Made by a program: the position numbers and the translations under genes
The notes under the pieces: generated by a model
The model's input: only the letters and a program-made list of their open reading frames with translations
What the model was told of the DNA's origin: nothing
Databases searched by the model: none
Origin: Hofstenia miamia
Taxonomy: Eukaryota > Xenacoelomorpha > Acoela > Hofsteniidae
NCBI GenBank assembly: GCA_900660155.1
Contig: CABFPE010000184.1
Span: 1,141,535 to 1,167,891, forward strand
Direction of reading: 5' to 3'
Length of the DNA: 26,357 nt
In this document: piece by piece, positions 9,323 through 19,800 of the stretch
Layout of the letters: each line of letters begins with the position of its first letter
Numbering within the stretch: position 1 is the stretch's first letter

Positions 9323-10250
9323 TCTCCATCTTGGGGTGTTATTCTCAATCTTTTCAAATACAATCCCAGTCACAATCTTTAATATTGCCAAAAATCAATC
9401 TCAATTTCAGGCTTTTAAATTATGAATTTATTTGTGTTATTTTACTTTTTGTCAACTAGAAATATTTTGAACTGACTTTACTATTAGCTGTAATGTCAAA
9501 TTTCATTTAGATTACAAATCAATATTCATCAAATTCAATTAAAAATTCAAATAATAATAATAGAATCATTGGATTGCATAACAATAAATGACAACTATTG
9601 AAATTTGAACAGTTTTAGTTTACATATACAATTTGAAAATGTAGAATTAAATCCATATTTATAAATATATTTTAATTTTTTAATTTTAGTGCTGTGCAAA
9701 TACAGATGCCATGTTAAATTTAATTCAATGTTAATCTGGATAAACATGCTAAATGTTAAACATCTATATAGTCATGCATAAATATTATAAATCAATGTGA
9801 AAAACATGCCACTAAAATTTTGTGAAGATATTACATTTAAGCAATCTTGTCTTAGGCTGGAAACTAAATATTTGTTAATTAGCAGATATTATTTTAGTTA
9901 CATTTTCTCATTGTAATCATTGCTACTATTCATTAAATTATTCATTATTTTTAATACATTTTTTAAATTATTTTCTGCATATTAATGCTCATTAAATTAG
10001 CAGCCCCACTCTGGTTTTATACCCTATATTATTTCCATCATAGTGTGCATTTTTGATGAACTTTATATGGTTGTTCATTGATGTATGCTAGGGCTTTACT
10101 ATTATACTTAGTAGTACTTAGCAGATCAACTTTTCCTGTTGTAGTTCTAACTGATTAATAAATGCATTTACATTGTGGGTTTATGTATACTTTATAATAA
10201 TTTTTGGGAAACATACATTAATAAATTATATGCATAATGCAATGCAATAA
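9323..10250. other. CpG-free AT-rich DNA, no gene recognised
   Basis: No coding frame, RNA gene or repeat end could be supported. I found no CG dinucleotide on any line here. Confidence 0.6.
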
Positions 10251-10255
10251 TTGAT

Positions 10256-10325
10256 TTGGTAGGATTTGAACCTAAAATTTCTGTACCAAGAGTACAGCTG
10301 TGTTGTTCTTACACTATGGATCAAA
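10256..10325 (-). ncRNA. tRNA-like Pol III promoter remnant (possible SINE head)
   Basis: Read on the minus strand there is a perfect B-box, GGTTCAAATCC (10272-10262), an A-box-like TAGTGTAAGAA (10317-10307) about 35 bases upstream, a GTGT/ACAC D-stem and a hairpin CTGTA-CTCTTGG-TACAG in the anticodon-arm position. The T-stem is nearly intact, but the acceptor stem pairs only in part and spacing after the D-arm is one base too long, so it is not a functional tRNA. The layout fits the head of a tRNA-derived SINE or a tRNA pseudogene. A SINE body would lie to the left, where I cannot define an end. Confidence 0.35.
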
Positions 10326-10385
10326 TTATTAATCTTAAATAATTGTTTATAAATGGAAAATAGCATATAATAATCCAAACTGTAA

Positions 10386-10820
10386 TGGATGTGTAATTTG
10401 GGGATTAAGGAAAGCTTGCAAAAGTTTGGGAAATTAGGGAATATTGGAACTGGAATTTTTTATTTAAAATATATCAATATAATAATAATAATAATAATTT
10501 ATTTCTTGTATAGCAGATACAATCTTAAATACTCTGCCATGCTAAGAGTACACAGACTGCATCAGTAGAAACATAATTGTTTCTAGGAACAATAAATGAA
10601 ATTTAATCTTCATATCAGAGTTAACACTTTAAAATTCCCAAACTTTCATAAATTTTTAATCAATGTGTGAAAAAAATTTTATTTTTCAAATTCCCAACTT
10701 CCCAAATTTTTAATTGAAATATTGTTAAACAATTTACCTTTTCTAAATTCCAAAAAATTTAAGCATTCAAATCTGTAATTCCCCAACCAAACATTGCCAA
10801 ATCCCTAATTTCACATCCAC
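10386..10820. repeat. Imperfect inverted repeat around an (ATA)n tract
   Basis: GGATGTGTAATTTGGGGATT (10387-10406) faces its decayed complement near 10798-10818 (CCCTAATTTCACATCC), and the GTTTGGGAAATTAGGG motif also has complements at 10640-10700 (TTCCCAAACTTTC, AACTTCCCAAATT). Between them are an (ATA)n tract at about 10479-10499 and TTTATTTCTTGTATAGCAGA, the usual look of an antisense LINE tail. I cannot draw exact ends. The structure sits inside the interval bracketed by the 16-bp arrays at 9127 and 10989. Confidence 0.4.
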
Positions 10821-10988
10821 CCAAATTGCTGATACTTCAAAGATAATAGTAGATATTTAACATTTGTATGAAGCTAGTAAACCACTGAAAATACATGAAC
10901 TGCTACTGAGCAGTTGCATCCCTATGAATCTGATGATATATGCCCCACAAAAACAAAAATGCAAATATTTTGAAAAGCTTGTTTATGT

Positions 10989-11106
10989 TATTGGGTGAGA
11001 CAAATATTGGGCAAAAGTGCCAATGGGTGAGAAGTCCATTTGGGCAAAAATTGGTCTAATTTGGTGAAAGTTACAATGGGTGAATTAATACATTGGCTAA
11101 AAAATT
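10989..11106 (-). repeat. 16-bp degenerate tandem array, inverted and CpG-free
   Basis: On the plus strand, units such as ATTGGGTGAGACAAAT, ATTGGGCAAAAGTGCC and AATGGGTGAGAAGTCC are the reverse complement of the forward arrays' TTCGCCCAAT units. The first three intervals between unit cores are 16, 16 and 17 bases; later ones are looser. Where the forward unit has CG, this array has TG or CA in six of seven units and CG in none. It could be the opposite end of one foldback-type element that starts at 9127 (about 2 kb). Confidence 0.7.
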
Positions 11107-11115
11107 TTTGGGCTA

Positions 11116-11966
11116 GCAATGCATACCCCATTTTGCATTACATTAATATTTATTATATTATATCTGTTAAATTACAAATTCAGTATCTGTTTCCAATATT
11201 TTGAAATGAAATATATATAACTAATTCTATGTAATAAATAATAACAAAACTTGAGCAATTGCTCAGTGGAACAGACTGGATTCTAACAAGTTATCTCTCT
11301 TTAATATTGAGAGTGCTATCATTGCAACACTGTTCAATATATGTATACTGCAATAAAATCTAGATTCAAATAAAAAAATTGGCAAATTTAAATCTCTTCA
11401 ATGGCCTTTATGTGATATCATTTCCCACTAACTGGGGGAATAAGCTTGCTTAACCTAAATGTTTGTGGCAGTGTAACTAAATAATGTTCTATTATTCTAG
11501 AAAATCAAGAGCTAATATCCACTACATTGTTTAAAATAAAAGAATACTATTAAATTACTTCCAATGTTAATTTGAGTAATGCTATTTTACAAAGAAACCT
11601 ATAACTTCACTCCAGCTCAGCAATACTCAATTTCACTTAAATAACTAAAAAATAAATAAGATACATTTAAACTAATGTTCACAATTGGTATATACTAGTA
11701 TAATTTATACTAGTATATATACTAATATGTGCTAGTACATAAATTAAATGAAACTAATACATGCAATTAGAAACTAAGTAAAGCCAGCAAACTGCAGCAA
11801 TGATTTTGCTATGTGCAGCTGATAAAATATAACCCAATTTGTTTTGAATGAGGTATATATAAATTATCCTTTACTGTGACAAATCAATTTTGACAATGCC
11901 TTGAAATATTTTAAGGGAAATACAGCATTTTAAATTTGCAAAAAATGTCATCACTGCACTTATATA
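11116..11966. other. CpG-free AT-rich DNA with a perfect palindrome
   Basis: No gene found. At 11689-11719 there is a 14-bp perfect inverted repeat, TATATACTAGTATA, with a 3-base spacer; each arm core is itself palindromic. An (AAC)n tract lies at the right edge (11967-11985). Confidence 0.55.
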
Positions 11967-12304
11967 TAACAACAACAACAACAAAAAGATTTAAATTAAA
12001 CTGGGGGATTGACAGAAATCAAGAGGTTAATACAAATTCAAAGTTGTGTTTTCATTAAGTGTATTTTGAATAGATTGTGTAGGCTCTTCTTTAGCACAGA
12101 CTTTTTGAGTTTCAATATATTGATGTTGTAAGTGGAACTGAGTGTGTTGGCCAGTCTCACAACTCTTCCAAAATAGTTCTTTTCAGATATCTTCTTTCTG
12201 GTAAGGAACTTTAAATTGCACATAACTTGAAGATCAAAGTTTGTCCAAGCCAACATGAATGGGAAAATGATCTGGGGTAATCTATGATCTACTGCCCAGC
12301 ACAT
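11967..12304 (-). mobile_element. 3' end of a LINE (C-terminus of the reverse-transcriptase protein plus tail)
   Basis: The minus-strand frame 12304-12038 contains KNYFGRVVRLANTLSSTYN followed by LKLKKSVLKKSLHNLF. This matches the C-terminal signature of non-LTR ORF2 proteins of CR1, L2 and relatives (FF.RVV.LWNSLP....SL..FK..L...L), with A for the usual W. After the stop comes about 70 bases of 3' UTR and a (TTG)n tract (minus-strand sense) ending at about 11967, as expected for the microsatellite-like tail of such LINEs. It is 5'-truncated at or near 12304: beyond that point the minus strand shows no RT motif and the plus strand soon reads as hAT transposase. Confidence 0.5.
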
Positions 12305-12499
12305 TTTTCATGAATAGTATGTTGTAAAGTTGAAATAGCACAATAATTGGACACAACCAATAATTGCTGGCTAGAGCAAAGGAAAACTGTGCTTTGCCAA
12401 AAACCTAATACAGGCAAATCTATAAAAACTATCAAGCTTATGCAGGATGGCATAACCAGGAAACAATGTTATTTAAGTTATTGAACACATGAGGATCTT

Positions 12500-13480
12500 C
12501 AAAAGTAACATCAGTTGTTACTGACAATCCACCTAACATGCAAAGTGCCTAGACATTATTTGAAATAAAATATCCTTTAATTTTTGCAAATGGTTGTGGA
12601 TCATATGTTGGGAGTTTGTTGGTTAAATATATATGTGAACTCCCTAAATGTACAAACCTAAATGCCAGTGCCATAGCTATCACTAACATCACTGAGAGAC
12701 ATGAAGTTAAGGTTGAATTTGACACAATAACGGGTCAACTTGGTTGAGGTTAGTCAACCCCTGTGTCTACCAGGGTTTTTTCAATGTTTAAAAGCAATTG
12801 AGGTTTTAATGCAGAACAATAACACACTGGCAATTCTGAGAAATTCTCAAATTCTTGAAAGAGAGAAAGGTGTGCAAAAAGGAGAATTTATAGATACCAT
12901 TGTGGATCAAAATTTTTATAGTGATCTATCAGAATTCTGTGATATTCTGGAATTCCCAGCAAATGGTATTGGAAAATTGAAAAAAATAATACACAGCTTT
13001 GGGAAGTCTATAATTATTTTAGAAAACTGACAGCACATTTCCAAGTACATAAAGAAATTTCTGCCTTTTTAGAAAGGCATTGGCACCAGCAACAAAAGGA
13101 AGTAATGGCATGGAAGGAAATGATAAAGAAGACTTGATTCTGCTCCTTCAGCAATACATCAAACAATTTTGCTCTGAATCTAAGATTTCAGAAAACTGCA
13201 TTAAGCAACTGCACAATTATCTTTCAGCTTTTGCCCTTGAAGAACATTATGGTATTATACAAAATGATACCTTACTGTGGTGGTCAATTCATGCTAAGAA
13301 ATCATGCTATTATCAAAAGTTGTGCTTAAAATATAAGTTGCACTGATGTCATCCAGCAACAATGGAAGTGCATGGCGTATTTATGACTTCATTCACACCA
13401 AAAGGTGGAATTGGCTTTCAAAGAATAAACTTGGAAAATTCAGGTTTGTATATATTAACTCTGCTCTGAAGTCTTCCAAA
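12500..13480 (+). pseudogene. Dead hAT-superfamily transposase (DUF659 and hAT C-terminal regions)
   Basis: Pieces in hAT order are spread over several frames. SVVTDNPPNMQSA (about 12509-12547) fits the VVTDNAANM motif with the catalytic aspartate; LFEIKYPLIFANGCGSYVG corresponds to LLEEKYP.IF..GCAAH.LN with the CAAH histidine lost. Next comes CLKAIEVLMQNNNTLAILRN with the 'RW' helix region, then TIVDQNFYSDLSEFCDILEF. The tail has DTLLWWSIHAKK (hAT C-terminal WW motif) and SSSNNGSAWRIYDFIHTKRW through LSKNKLGKFRFVYINSALK, the dimerisation segment. A TAG stop follows QSA and at least three frame changes occur (near 12735, 13035-13080 and 13346), so no active protein is possible. The N-terminal BED finger and both element ends are not identified. 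CpGs are almost absent (two). Confidence 0.8.
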
Positions 13481-13489
13481 GTTTTTAGT

Positions 13490-14039
13490 AATTTTGAACA
13501 TGAAGAAAATAATATTTTGTTTTATTTGCTTACTAATGAGTCAATTTTACATATACTATTATGTACTAGTATCAAAAATGTCTGCACTAGTATATTACAA
13601 ACACACATTTAAGTGGTTTAGTAGTTTGTACTATTTTGTCATAATATATATTCTTAAATTTTCCAAATTTCCATCAAAATTGGCAGTTACAGTAAATATA
13701 AGAGAAATGTGTCCATTAAATAATAATATTCAAAGGATTTGAGATAAACTTGGAAAATTTGAGAGTTTCAAGAATGAAAAAAAGTAACAACCAGTTTAGT
13801 AAATCAAAATTAGTGTTTTTCCAAGAATTGTTTATTCAGTTATTTATAAATCATAATATTACAATGATGTCATACAGGAAATCTCTAGGCATGTTTTAAT
13901 GTTTCCTTTAAATTGGTCTAAAGTATAAAATGTCTAACTATATAAAATACTGAAAATAACCATTATGATGGCTGCCTCTGATTTATTTTTAAAGAAAGAG
14001 TATATTAGCAAATGAAATTTACACTAATAAGTCATATTG
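13490..14039. other. CpG-poor AT-rich DNA, no gene recognised
   Basis: Short hydrophobic frames (82 codons at 13494-13742) continue past the hAT tail but have no family resemblance. This may include the 3' part of the hAT element. I see no hAT-like terminal inverted repeat. Confidence 0.5.
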
Positions 14040-14945
14040 TAGAATCGTGGGCTGTAATTGTACTAGTAACTAATTGACTCTGCAGAAGGTTTAACTTAGA
14101 TAACAACAGCCCCGATTCTGGGGAAAACAAGTAACAAGAAAATAACTAATAGAAACAATTGTAATTCATCCAAGTATTTGATATGATACTTTAGGTATTT
14201 CCAAGATGATCAATTAGCGTGGCTTCCAGCCAAAGCGGAGTCTTTAGAAGTAGAAACAGTTCAGTGCTTGGTTAGTGCATGGTGCTACCCTATTTGTCTC
14301 ACTATTTAATTTCTATCTCATTGCAAAAGTAAAAACCTCATTTTCATTGTTAGTTCTCAGCTCACTAAATAATAGTCTGTAATTACCAGACATTCGTGTT
14401 CGCCAACAGCATAGTATCATCACAGTGTAATCAATTATAAGTGCATGTACATGTTGAATAAAACGAGAGGTTTATTATTTCCTTAATCGTACCCGTATCC
14501 GTAACTTAATGAGTCCACAATTTGGGCTGGGAAGATCTAATGATCGCCAGGAGCTACGTGTCGCCCTGCACCTTAAAAAGGCACTCCCAAATTGTCGCCA
14601 AGCTTAAGCAATTATTTTCATACTAAAACAATAGATAAAGTAACGGAGAGAAAAGTAACAGTATTTGAGGATAGATAAAATCTATTGACCATTTTCTACA
14701 AGTTTACTCATTTTATACATGGTTAATAAATAACTACCTGCCTTAGTTTACAATCAAGTTTAATCGTTCATGTTATCAATTTCCCTCGCAATTCAAATTA
14801 CATTTGAGCAACGTATAGCACCTTCGAGGGGACATGAGTTCCTTCGTAAACCTAAGGTCGAAATATATAATTCTGACGTCATGGTGACGTTAATACAAAA
14901 ATGAAATAAAAATCAACTAAATAAACACGAATTTCCCCGAGTGAC
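14040..14945. other. CpG-rich island in the CpG desert, possible promoter or old LTR remnant
   Basis: I count about 25 CpGs between 14046 and 14943, against two in the preceding 4.8 kb and about four in the following 8.5 kb. Contents: an inverted repeat AGAATCGTGGGCTGT (14041-14055) with ACAGCCCCGATTCT (14107-14120); AATAAA at 14458; a GC-richer patch at 14510-14620 with inverted repeats ACAATTTGGG and CCCAAATTGT; and a TGACGTCA palindrome at 14874-14881 followed by TGACGT at 14885. One reading is a promoter-type unmethylated island. Another is a fossil LTR, possibly Ty3/gypsy, ending near 14519 (TCCACA) and followed by an internal leader; no partner LTR or gag/pol is in the window, so this is weak. 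Confidence 0.4.
14185..14308 (+). other. Candidate internal exon or short coding remnant
   Basis: An open frame reads YFQDDQLAWLPAKAESLEVE, then TVQCLVSAWCYPICLTI, with protein-like composition unlike the surrounding AT-rich DNA. An acceptor-like TACTTTAG lies at its start and a donor-like G|GTTAGT near 14263. I do not recognise the protein. In a CpG-retaining island it could be a host exon, part of an element's internal sequence, or chance; only about 40 codons are open. Confidence 0.2.
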
Positions 14946-16370
14946 TCTACAATATTTAACAAGAAAATAGCTTAAGAATTAATTTCTTATATCTACCAAA
15001 CAACCACTTTTTTCATCTGATTTATCAAATAAGAACTAGCAAACATAAAAAATATTTAATGATGTAATATTCAACTATTTTTTAGGGTGTATGGTATGTT
15101 ATAATTTAATTGTTTTTGTTTGATTGAGTTATTGTATTTGTAGTGTAGGCATTGTTATTGACTAATTTCATTCAAACAACTGATGGCTCTTGGCAAATAC
15201 AATTCAGCAAATGAAATTATCAACACTAAAATTAATCAATTTATGTTTTACTCTCAACTTACTCCAGATATTTTGTATCAAAAATCATATGCAAATTTAT
15301 ACATAAGCAATGTTAATGATTTGTATATTTAAAAAAATATGTCTGGTGCCTTATAATGCAGGTTAAACTCCTGCCAAGTCCTTTGAATTAATAGCATTCA
15401 TATTCATTTAAAAAATTGCAAATTGTTATTATATTTCATATTAAGTCACCATTCAAAAATATGATGTTTGTTCATTTGTGTTTTAATTGATATTAACTGT
15501 GTATAAACTAGCAAATATACTTATATAGGGTTTCCTGGTCCCTGTATTAACAATCATATTATCCACTTGAAAGTGAGGGTATCATGAGAGAACCCAACTC
15601 TAACTCTTTGTAGCCAGGATATGCAAACAGTTTTTAAATATGCATTGGAGTCATCAACTAACTGTGTTTCCACAAAACTAGTTGCAGGTGCACAAGATTT
15701 TTGAAAATTGAACTTCAAATTACATCTGAACTATTTAGCTGCTATAGTGGAATCTTCTTTTTCATAATCATGAAGCTCTAACATTTAATTAATATTAGTT
15801 GTAAATAGAGGGCATCTACTATTGAGTGTAAAAATACTTTGCATAACAACAGTTCTCAAACTGTATTTCCTGTTGGACATCAATATTAAGTAGTGTCTAA
15901 ATATTATACTGATTGAAATAATTAGTTTGTACTAATGTGAAAAGGCCCATTTTATACTAAATTACCAAGTTCTTCACAATTTTTTTGTATCAATAAATCC
16001 TATATTTAGTAATAATAAGGAGCTCTTGCTCAAATAAATGTACTTCATTAAATTTAATATCTTTAACTATTTGACAACTCTAAAATTGTAGGACACCACA
16101 ATTTTAAATACCAGTTTTAGAAATACCAACCATTCCATTTTCTTTTTGCACTAAAGTCTGTGCCTTAAATTCTGTTGGGACATAAAATAATGCTTTTGTC
16201 AACCAACTGCTCATCAAAACTTTATCCAAACAGTTTTGCAATTGCAAAAGACAGTTTGAATTGAATGTTTTGTTAAGAGACTCTATGCTGAAATTTGTGC
16301 ATAGAGCTAACCCCAATCTATGAAGTAATTTATGAGATTAAATTTTAAAATTTATAAAAAAGCTTACTAA
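14946..16370. other. CpG-free AT-rich DNA, no gene recognised
   Basis: No element end or gene could be supported. A 70-codon minus-strand frame (16316-16104) has balanced composition (LLQLQNCLDKVLMSSWLTKA and following) but matches no family I know and is open for little more than chance. Confidence 0.5.
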
Positions 16371-16375
16371 ATTAT

Positions 16376-16860
16376 ATTCTACAATGCTAAATTTACTGCT
16401 ACAAAAAACCATTGAATTAAATATGAAGTTTTTTATTACAAAGTTAAATTGTAAAAAAAAATATGAACAAATTTATGAAGCAAAATTTTATGAAGTTAAA
16501 CTTACTGCTACCAGGGTTTTCAAGTCAAGTTGAAGTTACTTGGCCTGATTTTGAGTTCTTGTTTTAAGTTTTAGTATTTATTTAAGAAACTTCTGAGTTT
16601 GATAAATTTTTTTCTAATTCTGAGTTTTTTAGTTTAAAAAACCTTTATTTTACAGTAATTCCAATTGTTAAGGAAATTGACAGTTAAAAAAAATTCATTT
16701 TTTAAGGTAATTCTAAGTGTATTTTTTATTGAGTTCTAATTCCAATCAAGTTTTGCCTGCTTATTCAAGTTCAAATTCTTAACATTCTAGTTACTCAAAA
16801 ACCCTAACTGCCACAAATCCTTTAGATTAAATACAAAGTTATCAATTCAAAGTTAAATTT
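16376..16860. repeat. Two-copy degenerate direct repeat, second copy split by a MITE
   Basis: Unit 1 (about 16376-16450) reads AAATTTACTGCTACAAAAAA, then ATTGAATTAAATATGAAGTT and ACAAAGTTAAATT. Unit 2 is the same motif order split in two: AAACTTACTGCTAC (16498-16511) left of the insertion and CACAAATCC, TTAGATTAAATACAAAGTT, CAAAGTTAAATT (16812-16859) right of it. The two halves line up with unit 1 across the insertion point, so unit 1 serves as the empty site of the MITE at 16512-16806. Confidence 0.7.
16512..16806. mobile_element. hAT-type MITE, 295 bp, with 8-bp target duplication
   Basis: The left end is CAGGGTTTTCAAGT and the right end, complemented, is TAGGGTTTTTGAGT, giving a 14-base terminal inverted repeat with three mismatches. 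The flanks are ACTGCTAC (16504-16511) and ACTGCCAC (16807-16814), an 8-bp duplication with one change, as made by hAT transposases. CAGGG is the common hAT terminus; the right-end A where C/G symmetry predicts G is a transition. The interior is a low-complexity run of AAGTT/TTCTAA motifs without coding capacity. It is old but intact in outline. Confidence 0.8.
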
Positions 16861-16869
16861 TATGAAGTT

Positions 16870-19800
16870 ATTTAACAGTCTTCTAACAACTACAAGTTTT
16901 ACAAACTTAGAATGTAAAAGCATACATTTTGTAAACTTTAATTTTTATATATATTTTTGTGGAAATAAACATAATATATAAGATTTCAGCTGAAATTCCT
17001 ACTAAAATAAGCATTCAATTGTTGAAACTAAAAAATAAAATTTTGATGCCTAATCTTCTGTTATTTATTTATAAGCTTCACTTTTAAGCAAATTCTAACA
17101 GTGAATAATGAATGGTTATCAGTTTTAAGTTAAAAATCATTAGGAAAAAAAGCCAACATCATATTTTTCAAAACAAATACTTCAAAATGGATGCCAATTA
17201 ATAAGGGTGTATATGAGACAGCATCTTGATAGGACATGAAATATCAGAAAGTTTCTTAGGGCAACTATTTCCATAAAATTTATGGAAATGATTTAAACAG
17301 TAGTTATCTTCATATAGTACAGTTAACAATTGGTAACTGTTAGCTAAGTGTTTGACAGCATTGTCAAAATTATGTAGTTGGAAGGAAATTGGAATAGAAC
17401 CTGGTCTATTGAATTCTTTCTAGAGGTGCTTTTTCACTTGACAATAGATTACTGATGTAAAATTATATTTATACATGCTATTTCATTCCGAAATTAGATT
17501 TCATTGAACTGATTTCTTAAAATTGTTCTGTTATATAATTCTTTCTATGTTTATAATGTAAGAATGACTAGAGCTACTCTAAAAAATTATGATGATAAAG
17601 CTACTTGAAATATTGAAATACTGAAAAATTGGCAATGTTGTGAAGATAAAAGACAACCCAAAACAGAAATCATTGCCTGCTGTTATTGATGAAGTGCACA
17701 ATATTAGAAAGGAGGCTGTACACATGCTGTAGCTATTTTGATGTAGCTCTATTGCATAATTCAAGAGTTTCACTGCAATATTGTTTTCCTTGCCAAATTT
17801 CAGTGCTTATATTAGAATAAGATAGCTCTTTACTGGTAGGTAAATATATAATTTTTTAGCATAAAGTAGTTTTTCAATTTATGATACAAAATTGAAATTT
17901 ATGTTGGCTTAGGAATTCCTCAACACTCCTCAACATTAATGCAGTAGAGGCAAATTAAAATTCAAAGTCGCTTTTTGAAATGTATTTAATTGATGAAAAT
18001 ATTTCTCAATTTCAAGGTTATTCTGCTGCTCCATTTTTACAATTTACAAATTTGGAAATTGAAACAATTCTTGATAAGAAAATAGAGTTTGATGTTTATA
18101 ACTTTATCCCTATTAATATATATCTTAATTATGGCACAAGCTAAATTGGAAGGATTACAGCTTCAACTGCATATATGCTCACTGCTTGGTAAGAAAATTA
18201 TTGAGTGTAATACAATTCTTTTAACTACAAATACAACATGTGCTACAACAAGAAACCTCTGTGCTAGATGTTTTCTATGAGAATTATTATATTGAGGTGG
18301 ATTTTTACTTTTTAGTTTAAGCAATTTACACTATCTTAGATTATTCAAAGCAGCACCATTAATTAATAGGTATTATCCAATATTGCAGCAATACCAGATG
18401 TCTTTCCAAAGGTTTTCAAAATCTGCTTCACTGGAAGCACTAAGGAATTTCCAATTCTATCACAGATTCAATTTCAAATGCTAATTTCAAAATTGCCAAG
18501 CTTTTGCTTTGTCTAAACCATTCCAACATTGAATCTTCTCACAAAATTACAAATATAGAAATAAACTTTCATGTGAACATTTTAAACTATATTTTGTATA
18601 AATGCAGATTTTTGAAATTTGTACTTTTAGTAAATAAAATACTTAAAAATTCAAATATAAATGGAGATTCATATTGTAGAGTGAAAGAGATGTATTTTTT
18701 TCATCTTAAGTACATTTATTTCCTAAAAAATATTTATAAATTTAGATAACATATTTCACTAATGTTCATATCTGGATATTCAATATTTTGCCAAAGTCAA
18801 ATATTGATATTAGAAGTTTCTGTATGGTATTGTTGATACTATTTCAAAATAATTGACATCTGTAGTGCTTTAATAAAAAATAATATTAGCATTACTGCCC
18901 CAAATTTCATTTCACCCAAATCTGAATCATAAATAATAATGGTTAATACATTGCTGTCCTCCAAATTTCTGTTTAAATTTAAAATTGAAAATTAATGATT
19001 TGTGTTAATATTTTTTGTATTTTGTACTTCTATTAATAGGTAGCTAATTTTTGAAAATTCATTCATTATTCATTCTACTAATTTTGCATTGGATTCCTGA
19101 AAAATTTTACAATTAAATAGTATTTGGTATTTCTGCTAATAGTTATTTAAATTGTTGTCGTATTTTGCTCATGGCTGCTAATGTGGAAAATAAAAATTTC
19201 CTTTTATATTTGCTTTCAAATGATGAAACAACCACTGATTACAAATTTTTTGTTGAGACTAAGTTTCACTAATTTTATTGTAATCAAAGTGTAACCCTTC
19301 CCAATATTCACCAACTGATTTCAAAATAGTCATTGAAACATTACTGTGGAATTTCAATGTTGTTATCTTGAGGATTAGAATGCAACTAAGGCTTGTATAA
19401 TGAATCTACATATGCAAAAAATGTTTGTAATACAAATGTTAATTACATTGTTCCATTGACAATCAATTCAGTTATAAAAATAGCTAATCAAACCCCAAGA
19501 ACTAACTCAATGTGATGGGAAGATGAATTCACAAATTATTATTCATCATTGATTAATACTACCATCTGCACTATCTCCATTGATTTGATGTAATCTAGTG
19601 ATAGGCAATAATTGGAACTTATTAGATGCATCTAGTATCATCTTTTAAAAATTAGAGAATATTTACAAGAATTTTTTTGTAAAGTAGTGAAGTTTTAGAT
19701 TCTATAAAATTGATTTTTCAAGTTTGTCATACCCTAACTCTAATGCTTATTATGTTTGTAAACATTAATTTTTCAATGCTTATTTGTTGTTTTATTACAA

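Noticed and set aside
10256-10325. Functional tRNA on the minus strand
   Set aside because: The acceptor stem pairs at only about four or five positions and the spacing after the D-arm is off by one; it is at best a tRNA-derived remnant.
12038-12304. Reading the minus-strand frame as a host gene
   Set aside because: The RVVRLANTL and SLKKSLHNLF pattern followed by a (TTG)n tail fits a LINE C-terminus better; no start context or upstream exon.
16104-16316. 70-codon minus-strand frame with balanced composition
   Set aside because: I looked for RT, hAT, pogo and mariner motifs and found none; there is no open continuation on either side.
17579-18280. Frames of 64 codons (minus) and 63 codons (plus), and the plus-strand stretch KSLPAVIDEVHNIRKEAV
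   Set aside because: They look partly protein-like, but no motif order fits a family I know and stops close them quickly. Kept only as a note in the gap description.
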